In this document: positions 33,329 through 39,036 of the stretch, piece by piece
How positions within the stretch are numbered: position 1 is the first letter of the stretch
Layout of the letters: each line of letters opens with the position of its first letter
From: an uncultured Pelagibacteraceae bacterium
GTDB lineage: Bacteria; Pseudomonadota; Alphaproteobacteria; Pelagibacterales; Pelagibacteraceae
Length of the DNA stretch: 39,036 bases
NCBI GenBank assembly: GCA_902560685.1
Contig: CACEMT010000009.1
Span: forward strand, 1 to 39,036
Reading direction: 5' to 3'
Position numbers and translations under genes: made by a program
Notes under the pieces: model-generated
The model's database searches: none
Seen by the model: only the letters and a program-made list of their open reading frames with translations
What the model was told of the DNA's origin: nothing

Positions 33329-34456
33329 TTATTCTGTTAATAATTTTTTATATAACTCTTCATCTGCATCACCCTCGCAACCAAATATAAGTACATTAGA
33401 GTTTTCATTTAAATTGATTTTTTTTCTTGTTTCATAGTCATTATTTAATCCAGCCAAGCTAACTATACCTGGGGTAGAGCACTCTCCGCCTATAATTTTT
33501 TCATTACTAAACTCTTTATTTGCTAGGTATTTTACAGTTTTTGAAATGTAATCGTCAGAAACAGTCACACAGAAGTGCACTGAATTTTTCAATATTTCCC
33601 AAGGAACCAAAGATACTTCTCCACAGGACATACCTCCCATTATACTTTCTTTTTCAATAGAAATTTTTTCTATTTTACCCTTGTTAATACTTTCCAAAAC
33701 ACATGCTGCACTATCTGGTTCTACCACTATAATCTGAGGTATGTAATCCAGATATCTTGCAATACCCGCAACCATCGCTGCAGCCATTCCACCAACTCCT
33801 GCTTGTAATATAACATGTGAAATTTTTTCGTTTTTAATTTGTTCAGAAGTTTCTTTCATCATTACAGAATATCCAGCCATTGTTAATTTCGGAACCAACT
33901 TATAATCTTCCCAAGCAACATCTTGAACTATTTGCCAATTATTTTTATTAGATTGTATGATGCATTCATTTAAAGAATCTTCATAGTTTCCTTTAACTCT
34001 AATCACATCGGCACCAAAATTTCTCATAACTTTTGCTCTAGATTCACTAACAAATTCACTAATAAAAATTTTACATTCTAAACCATTTTTCTGAGCTCCC
34101 CATGCAACAGACCTTCCATGATTTCCTGCTGTCGCTGTAGATATAACATTTTTATCGTTTCCTTTAATTATTTTTTCAACCGCATAAGCACCACCTAATG
34201 CTTTAAAAGATTTTAAATGAAATCTTTTAGATTCATCTTTATAAAAAATTTTATTAAGTTTTAATTTTTCATTTAATTTATTTAATAAAATTAGAGGTGT
34301 AGACAAATAATTGTCCCAGCTTGATATTGTTTTGTAAGCTATATCAATATCTTCAGCAGAAAGTATTTGTAAAATTTTTTTCTTATTGAAATTACTATTT
34401 TTATTGATTAAAAATCTTTCGTATTTCCATTGTAACACTTCAGAGTTCAATGACAT
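33329..34456 (-). CDS. dpaL: Diaminopropionate ammonia-lyase-like PLP enzyme
   Basis: A 375-aa fold-type II PLP enzyme. The PLP Lys is K85 in FHLKSFKALGG, the phosphate loop region is QAGVGGMAA, and KDESKRF and NHGRSVAWGAQ match diaminopropionate ammonia-lyase (E. coli YgeX, about 398 aa), which turns 2,3-diaminopropionate into pyruvate and ammonia. In E. coli DpaL the residue before GNHGR is an Asp that acts as second general base for the D-isomer; here it is A110. The enzyme may thus be L-specific or act on another beta-substituted amino acid such as hydroxyaspartate. It sits three bases after the glutamine-synthetase-like gene, which could re-fix the released ammonia. Confidence 0.75.
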   Translation of the reverse strand: MSLNSEVLQWKYERFLINKNSNFNKKKILQILSAEDIDIAYKTISSWDNYLSTPLILLNKLNEKLKLNKIFYKDESKRFHLKSFKALGGAYAVEKIIKGNDKNVISTATAGNHGRSVAWGAQKNGLECKIFISEFVSESRAKVMRNFGADVIRVKGNYEDSLNECIIQSNKNNWQIVQDVAWEDYKLVPKLTMAGYSVMMKETSEQIKNEKISHVILQAGVGGMAAAMVAGIARYLDYIPQIIVVEPDSAACVLESINKGKIEKISIEKESIMGGMSCGEVSLVPWEILKNSVHFCVTVSDDYISKTVKYLANKEFSNEKIIGGECSTPGIVSLAGLNNDYETRKKINLNENSNVLIFGCEGDADEELYKKLLTE

Positions 34457-34459
34457 TTT

Positions 34460-35785
34460 TTAACAATCTAAAGTATTATTTTTTTCCCACTCTGTAACAG
34501 GACTTCTTTTATCAAAACTATCATTTTGTTCAAAATCTTCTATTTCTTTTCTTTTCAATTTTAAATAACTGTTAATTACATCATCTCCAAAAGCTTCTCT
34601 TAAATTCTTATTTTCGTCTAATTCATCAAGAGATTCTTCTATGTCATTTGGTAATTTTTCTAAATTAGGATAATTTTTATAATCAGTATACATATTGCAT
34701 GTTAATGGTTCGCCAGGATCTGTTTTTTGGTTTAATCCAAATAATCCTGCAGCTATAACTCCTGCTTGTAAAAGATATGGATTTGCTGATCCATCCATTA
34801 GCCTAAGCTCAAATCTACCTGGATCTGGAATTCTAATCATATGAGTTCTATTATTACCAGTGTAAGAAATACTACTTGGTGACCATGATGCGCCAGATTT
34901 GGTTGCTGGAGCATTTATTCTTCTGTAGCTGTTTATTGTAGGATTGAATAGAGATGACAAAGACCTTGCATTTTTTAATATACCACCAACAAAATGATAA
35001 GCAGTCTTGCTTAATCCGTACCTATCGCCTTCATCTAAAAACTTATTTTTATTTCCATTCCAAAGTGATACATGGGCATGACAACCATTACCTGTTAAAT
35101 TTTCAAATGGTTTAGGCATAAATGTAGCTCTTAATCCGTGTTTTTCAGCCAGAGATTTAACCATAAATTTAAAAAAAACGTGTCTATCAGCAGTAACTAA
35201 ACAATCATCATAATCCCAATTCATCTCAAATTGTCCATTCGCGTCTTCATGGTCATTTTGATAAGGCTTCCAACCTAATTCGATCATACTGTCACAAATT
35301 TCTTTAATTAACTCGTATCTTCTCATTAGTGCAGATTGATCATAGCAAGGTTTAGATTGTATATCTCTACTATCTGCAATATCTGAGCCGTCTTGTGAAA
35401 TTAAAAAATATTCACACTCAACACCAGATTTCATTTGCAAATTCATTTTACTTAATTTTGTTATTTGATCTTTAAGCATAACTCTAGGAGATGCTTTAAC
35501 TTTCTTACCATTCATCCATAAATCTGATGCTAACCAACCTACTTCTTTATTCCATGGTAGTTGGATTAAACTATCTGGGTCAGGTATTGCAAACATATCA
35601 GTATCAGCGGGCGTCATATCTAACCAGGTAGCAAAGCCAGCAAAACCTGCTCCATTTTTTTGCATTTCACCTATTGCTTGCGCAGGAACAAGTTTAGATC
35701 TTAGAACTCCAAACAAATCCACGAAGCTTATTAAGAAATATTTAATTTTTTTTTGTTTTGCTAACTTAGAAAGATCTTTTGCCAT
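34460..35785 (-). CDS. glnT: Type III glutamine synthetase-family ligase (GlnT / possibly GmaS)
   Basis: A 441-aa member of the GlnT branch of glutamine synthetases. Catalytic-domain motifs are the Glu cluster VECEYF and GQFEMNW, GNGCHAHVS, NSYRRI and RFELRLMDGSANPYL; the adenylylation-Tyr tail of GlnA is absent. It ligates glutamate with ammonia, or with methylamine as gamma-glutamylmethylamide synthetase (GmaS), which belongs to the same branch. Nearby Amt and the GltB-like protein at 38210 (MgsC/GlxD type) fit either nitrogen assimilation or the N-methylglutamate pathway. It is preceded by a 52-aa membrane protein gene and followed by the DpaL-like gene three bases later. Confidence 0.85.
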   Translation of the reverse strand: MAKDLSKLAKQKKIKYFLISFVDLFGVLRSKLVPAQAIGEMQKNGAGFAGFATWLDMTPADTDMFAIPDPDSLIQLPWNKEVGWLASDLWMNGKKVKASPRVMLKDQITKLSKMNLQMKSGVECEYFLISQDGSDIADSRDIQSKPCYDQSALMRRYELIKEICDSMIELGWKPYQNDHEDANGQFEMNWDYDDCLVTADRHVFFKFMVKSLAEKHGLRATFMPKPFENLTGNGCHAHVSLWNGNKNKFLDEGDRYGLSKTAYHFVGGILKNARSLSSLFNPTINSYRRINAPATKSGASWSPSSISYTGNNRTHMIRIPDPGRFELRLMDGSANPYLLQAGVIAAGLFGLNQKTDPGEPLTCNMYTDYKNYPNLEKLPNDIEESLDELDENKNLREAFGDDVINSYLKLKRKEIEDFEQNDSFDKRSPVTEWEKNNTLDC

Positions 35786-35792
35786 AATAATT

Positions 35793-35951
35793 TTAACTAA
35801 ATAAATTTATAATTTTATCTTTGTAATATATTAGATTAACTACCACAATTATTATTATTGCCACGATAAGCCCATACTTTGCTTTTGGCCAAGCTATTCT
35901 GGACATTTTTTCAGGGGTTTTATTTATGTTTTCTGAATTTTTTTCTTCCAT
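35793..35951 (-). CDS. 52-aa single-helix membrane protein (small gene)
   Basis: Read directly from the minus strand: a 52-codon frame from the ATG at 35951 to the TAA at 35793-35795, ending seven bases before the glnT-like start. The N-terminal 26 residues are hydrophilic (MEEKNSENINKTPEKMSRIA), followed by one strongly hydrophobic helix (about 27-42, IVAIIIIVVVNLIYY) and a short KDK tail. There is no strong Shine-Dalgarno; the amt terminator lies only eight bases upstream. The charge pattern (acidic-basic, then helix, then KDK) looks like a genuine bitopic protein. It has no recognised family. It could be spurious translation of an AT-rich leader. Confidence 0.5.
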   Translation of the reverse strand: MEEKNSENINKTPEKMSRIAWPKAKYGLIVAIIIIVVVNLIYYKDKIINLFS

Positions 35952-35954
35952 GAT

Positions 35955-35984
35955 TAAAAAGGGCGCATAATTATATGCGCCCTT
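35955..35984 (-). terminator. Intrinsic terminator after the amt operon
   Basis: On the minus strand an 11-bp stem AAGGGCGCATA/TATGCGCCCTT (35984-35974 with 35969-35959) with a four-base loop is followed by a run of five T (35960-35956). It lies 15 bases after the 73-aa membrane protein stop and ends just before the 52-aa gene, so it separates the amt unit from the glnT unit or lets only part of the transcripts through. Confidence 0.88.
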
Positions 35985-35998
35985 AATTTAAATTTTAA

Positions 35999-36220
35999 TT
36001 ACCCGTCGGTAACATTGCTTTTCCAGTCATTTGAACCAGGTCTTCTTCTGGCAATTGCATCCGATTTGCTTTTCTCTTGCATATTCGAAATGAAATGCCA
36101 ACCTATCCAAAGTACCACTAGAACAAGAACTAAAATTCCTTCAGTTCCTACACCAGGGTAAACTGGCCCTTGCACTTCAGCAGCGCTAAGGTGATCTATC
36201 CAATTTGATACTGTTGCCAT
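35999..36220 (-). CDS. 73-aa small membrane protein beside Amt
   Basis: A small single-helix protein: acidic N-terminal segment (residues 1-28), one membrane helix (about 29-47, ILVLVLVVLWIGWHFIS) and a basic, polar tail. Its AAAGGAGGAAA ribosome site (36224-36234) overlaps the end of the amt gene, so it is co-translated with the transporter and should be abundant. No family is recognised. The pairing suggests a subunit or modulator of the ammonium transporter, by analogy only; nothing in the sequence proves contact. Confidence 0.8.
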   Translation of the reverse strand: MATVSNWIDHLSAAEVQGPVYPGVGTEGILVLVLVVLWIGWHFISNMQEKSKSDAIARRRPGSNDWKSNVTDG

Positions 36221-36232
36221 ATGTTTCCTCCT

Positions 36233-37633
36233 TTACCTTGAGGATGACGCAACAGCTTTTTCATCGCTCTTTGCATCTTCCATTATTGTATAGTCTAGAC
36301 CAGCTAACTCTACTTCTTTTGGAATTCTAAGCTTGCCCATTCCTTGAAGTATTTTAGCTAATATCCATCCTGGTAAGAAACCAAGCACACCGAACATAAT
36401 TATTGCACCAATAAACATTCCCAAAGGATTTATTGGGGCATAGTCTGTTCCTACCCACATAGCTCCTACACTATAACCTGATGAAGGATATCCATTTAGA
36501 ACAAAACCACAAATTATAAGTCCAGCGACACCGGCATAACCATGTACTGCAACAGCACCAACTGCATCATCAATTTTGAACTTACGTTCAACCCAGTAAT
36601 GCAATCTGTATGCTACCCATACTCCAATCATTGCAATTATGAATGATTGAATTGGATGATATAAATCATTTCCTGCAGAAGCACATATTATTCCAGCTAG
36701 TCCACTTGAATATGTCCAGAAAGGATCTCCTTTTGATATAAGATATCCGGCCATTAAACCTCCAGATAACGACATCAAGAAGTTCATTGTGATTGCACCT
36801 AACGTTGTTGGTGTTACATAAATGTTAGTTGCCGTCCAGAATGTTACTCCTTCCATTCCATACTCAGGTCCAAGATTAAAGATTGGTATATTACACGCTG
36901 CATAAAATCCCCAGAAACCTGTATAAATTAAGAATAAACCGATGGTTACTAACCATGGATTTCTTGGTCCTATATTTCTAGGTTCACCGCTAGATGAGAA
37001 TTTTCCTATTCTTGGTCCTAATACCGCTAGAACTCCAAGAGCAAATCCTCCTGCTACCGCGTGAATAACTCCAGATGCATAAGCATCATGGTATCCCAAT
37101 ATTTTTAACATCCAACCATCAAAATGCCATCCCCAAGCAGCATCAATTGTCCAGAAAACTGAACCAATTGCTATTGCTAATATACCGAACGCAAATGTTG
37201 TAATTCTTTCAATTACAGCACCTGAAACGATAGAGGCAGCAGTCCATGAGAATAATAGAAACGCAGCCCAAAATACTCCGCTTATACGGTCATTTAAGTT
37301 TGTTCCCATTAAGTCACTAGTTGGTACATACCATTTAGCACTAAAAGCTGACTCATCAGTTATTAATGATGCGCTTTCGTTCATTATAGAAGGTGCTAAA
37401 CCTGGTCCAGTTGGAAACGCCCAATATATCCACCATCCAAATAAAAACCACGTAACTGTTACCAAAGGTATCAGCATCGTATTTTTCATCAAAGTGTGTT
37501 GGTGATGTTTATATCTAGAGGCTCCAACTTCATACATACAGAAACCTACGTGGATCAGGAACATAAGTACCACTGTTATCCAGTAATAGAACTCTGTAAA
37601 TATGGTAGTCAATGCAGTAAGTTGATCTGTCAT
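36233..37633 (-). CDS. amt: Ammonium transporter (Amt family)
   Basis: A 466-aa Amt/Mep/Rh channel with 11 or more predicted helices. The family segments HAVAGGFALGVLAVLGPR (first pore His region) and the second pore His in VAVHGYAGVAGL are visible, together with GAVIERITTFAFG. It imports ammonium or methylammonium. The strong ribosome site AGGAGGAAGG (37645-37636) and an upstream leader point to high expression, as expected in a nitrogen-limited ocean bacterium. It is followed by a small membrane protein and a terminator. No signal peptide is needed. Confidence 0.92.
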   Translation of the reverse strand: MTDQLTALTTIFTEFYYWITVVLMFLIHVGFCMYEVGASRYKHHQHTLMKNTMLIPLVTVTWFLFGWWIYWAFPTGPGLAPSIMNESASLITDESAFSAKWYVPTSDLMGTNLNDRISGVFWAAFLLFSWTAASIVSGAVIERITTFAFGILAIAIGSVFWTIDAAWGWHFDGWMLKILGYHDAYASGVIHAVAGGFALGVLAVLGPRIGKFSSSGEPRNIGPRNPWLVTIGLFLIYTGFWGFYAACNIPIFNLGPEYGMEGVTFWTATNIYVTPTTLGAITMNFLMSLSGGLMAGYLISKGDPFWTYSSGLAGIICASAGNDLYHPIQSFIIAMIGVWVAYRLHYWVERKFKIDDAVGAVAVHGYAGVAGLIICGFVLNGYPSSGYSVGAMWVGTDYAPINPLGMFIGAIIMFGVLGFLPGWILAKILQGMGKLRIPKEVELAGLDYTIMEDAKSDEKAVASSSR

Positions 37634-37787
37634 TGCCTTCCTCCTTTTTTTTATCTACTCTGTTAATTTAAACTAACTAGTTAGGATTCTAGATGTTAGA
37701 AAAGTTATCACAAGAATAAAAAATCCTAATTTTAAAGGATTATATTACTACTACACAACCTACAGTAGATTAAATTAATTAAGATTC
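37634..37787 (-). promoter_or_regulatory. amt leader: 12-bp palindrome and terminator of the upstream unit
   Basis: This 154-base gap holds three things on the minus strand. The hairpin AATCCT/AGGATT (37741-37736 with 37727-37722) followed by a run of T (37721 downward) ends the upstream glutamate-synthase unit. A perfect 12-bp palindrome CTAACTAGTTAG lies at 37673-37684, about 40 bases ahead of the amt ATG, a good place for an operator. The ribosome site AGGAGGAAGG is at 37645-37636. No nitrogen-regulator consensus could be confirmed. Confidence 0.45.
37716..37741 (-). terminator. Terminator after the glutamate-synthase unit
   Basis: Stem AATCCT/AGGATT with an eight-base loop, followed on the minus strand by six or more T (37723-37718). 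It lies about 46 bases after the 137-aa protein stop. The stem is only six pairs, so strength is probably modest. Confidence 0.6.
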
Positions 37788-38201
37788 TTAAAATTTTCTA
37801 TAAGCTTTTTTAAGGTCAACAAGAGGGTGGTTAGGTGACATTTGAAACTTTACAAGAAGTTCTCTTGCTATCATATCTCTGTCTTGTTGATTGTTTGGAA
37901 GTTTAATTTTTTTTGGAATTGTAACCCATCCATTAGCATTTCTATCAAAAACTGCAGGTCTGTCTTCTTCATAACCCATATGAACATCTTCAAGCCAATT
38001 CAAATCATCCCATCCCATATGTTCAATATATTTTTTTAGAAATGGTGTAAGTCTATTATAATCAGGAAGCAAGTTTACATCATATCGGTATCCGATAGTC
38101 TGTCCAATCATTTTTTCTCTTGCTGATTCTTTCTTTTTTCCTAATTGACCTTTTACTTCTTTAATTTTTGTTTTTTTCTTTTTATTTTTCTTTTTAACCA
38201 T
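37788..38201 (-). CDS. Protein of unknown function with very basic N-terminus
   Basis: A 137-aa protein, not recognised. The first 30 residues are almost entirely Lys-rich (KKKNKKKKTKIK), which resembles nucleic-acid- or ribosome-binding tails; a soluble domain follows, with GYRYDVNLLPDYNRLTPFLK and DDLNWLEDVHMGYEEDRPAVF and the closing basic KKAYRKF. The start is eight bases after the GltB-like stop, so it is co-transcribed with that gene. An internal Met near residue 31 is an alternative start that would remove the basic tail. Confidence 0.7.
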   Translation of the reverse strand: MVKKKNKKKKTKIKEVKGQLGKKKESAREKMIGQTIGYRYDVNLLPDYNRLTPFLKKYIEHMGWDDLNWLEDVHMGYEEDRPAVFDRNANGWVTIPKKIKLPNNQQDRDMIARELLVKFQMSPNHPLVDLKKAYRKF

Positions 38202-38209
38202 TTTAAACC

Positions 38210-39036
38210 TTAAATTTTATGAAAGTCATCAACTCCTACAGTATGATTTGTACCTGATAATGGAACTTTTGCTAAAGCAGAAGCTTCCATAGTTAATGCT
38301 GCCATATCTTCTGGCTCTAACGAATGAATATTTGTTTTACCACAAGCTCTAGCTAACAATTGTGCTTCTAAAGTCATTGTATGTAAATAGTTATAAACTC
38401 TTAATGCAGCTTCATCAGGGTTTAATCTTTTTCTTAGTTTTGGATCTTGAGTTGCAACACCAACAGGGCAACGACCTGTATGGCAATGATAGCAATGACC
38501 AGCTGGAACTCCCATTTCTTTTTCAAAATTAGATTCTGGTATTTCTTTATTACAGTTAAGAGCAATCATGGCTCCAGTTCCAATAGCAATAGCATCTGCT
38601 CCTAAAGCTAAAGCTTTTGCCATATCTGCTCCATCTCTAACTCCGCCAGCATAAATAAGTGTTACTTTTCCAGTTTTTCCAACATCATCAATAGCTCTTC
38701 TTGCTTCTCTAATCGCAGCTATTCCTGGGATACCAGTATTTGCTGCTGCAATATGAGGACCAGCTCCAGTTGATCCTTCCATTCCATCCAAATAAATTGA
38801 ATCTGGATCACATTTTGCAGCCATACGTACATCATCATAAACTTTAGCTGCTCCCAGTTTTAATTGAATTGGCACTTTATTTTTTGTTAATTCTCTTAGC
38901 TCCTGAACTTTTAAAGCTAAATCATCTGGGCCTAGCCAGTCAGGGTGTCTAGCAGGTGATCTTTGGTCTATTCCTGCTGGTAATGATCTCATCTCAGCAA
39001 CTTGGTCAGTAACTTTTTGGCCCATCAAATGTCCAC
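38210..39036 (-). CDS. glxD: FMN/Fe-S glutamate synthase large-subunit-like protein (C-terminal part, runs off the right edge)
   Basis: The frame is open to the window edge, reading GHLMGQKVTDQVA at the extreme right, so the N-terminal part of the gene lies outside; an apparent start there is not real. The 275 visible residues are the FMN barrel of the GltB type: LKLGAAKVYDDVRMA, IYLDGMEGSTGAGP, LIYAGGVRDGADMAKALALGADA, and an Fe-S cysteine set in CYHCHTGRCPVGVATQD. In the GlxD/MgsC group this subunit makes glutamate or N-methylglutamate. Genes beyond the edge would decide: a glutamine-amidotransferase and GlxC partner would favour the N-methylglutamate route used with GmaS. Confidence 0.88.
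   Translation of the reverse strand, partial: GHLMGQKVTDQVAEMRSLPAGIDQRSPARHPDWLGPDDLALKVQELRELTKNKVPIQLKLGAAKVYDDVRMAAKCDPDSIYLDGMEGSTGAGPHIAAANTGIPGIAAIREARRAIDDVGKTGKVTLIYAGGVRDGADMAKALALGADAIAIGTGAMIALNCNKEIPESNFEKEMGVPAGHCYHCHTGRCPVGVATQDPKLRKRLNPDEAALRVYNYLHTMTLEAQLLARACGKTNIHSLEPEDMAALTMEASALAKVPLSGTNHTVGVDDFHKI

Noticed and set aside
33329-34456. The PLP enzyme as hydroxyectoine-utilisation EutB
   Set aside because: Length and the KDESKRF and NHGRSVAW motifs match diaminopropionate ammonia-lyase better than the shorter threonine-dehydratase-like EutB.
1-39036. tRNA, rRNA, CRISPR, insertion sequence, prophage
   Set aside because: No tRNA-like clover leaf, repeat array, transposase, integrase or phage gene was seen; gaps are too short and filled.

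Overview
The window is very AT-rich, densely packed and gene-continuous. Most neighbouring genes are separated by a few bases or overlap by 1-8, there is no tRNA, rRNA, CRISPR array or mobile element, and no gap exceeds about 180 bases. Gene content (aconitase, CsaA, YfgM/BamB-like envelope proteins, type III glutamine synthetase with Amt and a GltB-like glutamate synthase, several periplasmic-binding-protein transporters, ALDHs) and composition fit a streamlined marine alphaproteobacterium of the SAR11 / Candidatus Pelagibacter type. This assignment comes from recognised protein families and codon/base style, not from a database match.

Layout. The left edge holds the first codons of a minus-strand exported protein (1-38), divergent from a gamma-butyrobetaine-dioxygenase-like oxygenase (215-1348). 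A minus-strand operon follows (4373 back to 1343): 3-hydroxyisobutyrate-dehydrogenase-like enzyme, aldehyde dehydrogenase, GDPD-type phosphodiesterase. From 4431 to 23215 everything is on the plus strand: an EutA-like/EutD-like (DoeA) ectoine-utilisation pair, two small exported proteins, a PotABCD-type ABC transporter, a fused hydroxyacyl-CoA dehydrogenase/enoyl-CoA hydratase, a PhyH-type oxygenase, a MOSC protein, an EhuBCDA-type (ectoine/hydroxyectoine-like) ABC transporter, an agmatinase-family ureohydrolase, a second ALDH and an NCS1 nucleobase/allantoin permease. A GC-rich hairpin separates this from a minus-strand operon (26858 back to 23266) of ArgE-like deacetylase, PuuE allantoinase, allantoicase and ureidoglycolate lyase. 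Plus-strand genes 26886-32872 are csaA, a LysE-type exporter, aconitase, a YfgM-like protein, a BamB-like lipoprotein and a cupin. The rest, on the minus strand, is the C-terminal part of an FMN/Fe-S glutamate-synthase-like protein, a small unknown, Amt, two tiny membrane proteins (one of 52 aa described here from the raw sequence), type III glutamine synthetase/GmaS-like ligase, a diaminopropionate ammonia-lyase-like enzyme and a conserved unknown.

How it works together. The common theme is scavenging dissolved organic nitrogen: ectoine-type solutes, polyamine-like cations, guanidino compounds, allantoin, ammonium and possibly methylated amines are imported and stripped to carbon skeletons plus ammonia or urea. 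No transcriptional regulator gene was recognised anywhere in the window. Control seems to rest on leaders, strong Shine-Dalgarno sites on selected transport genes, and intrinsic terminators placed inside transporter operons immediately after both binding-protein genes.

Most notable points: an agmatinase-family gene that has no in-frame start unless one A is removed from a nine-A run beside a TTG codon; a diaminopropionate-lyase-like enzyme in which the second catalytic base (Asp in the GNHGR motif) is Ala; an ectoine hydrolase-like gene without its deacetylase partner; an ArgE-like enzyme built into an allantoin operon; and a 52-codon single-helix membrane protein directly behind the amt terminator.
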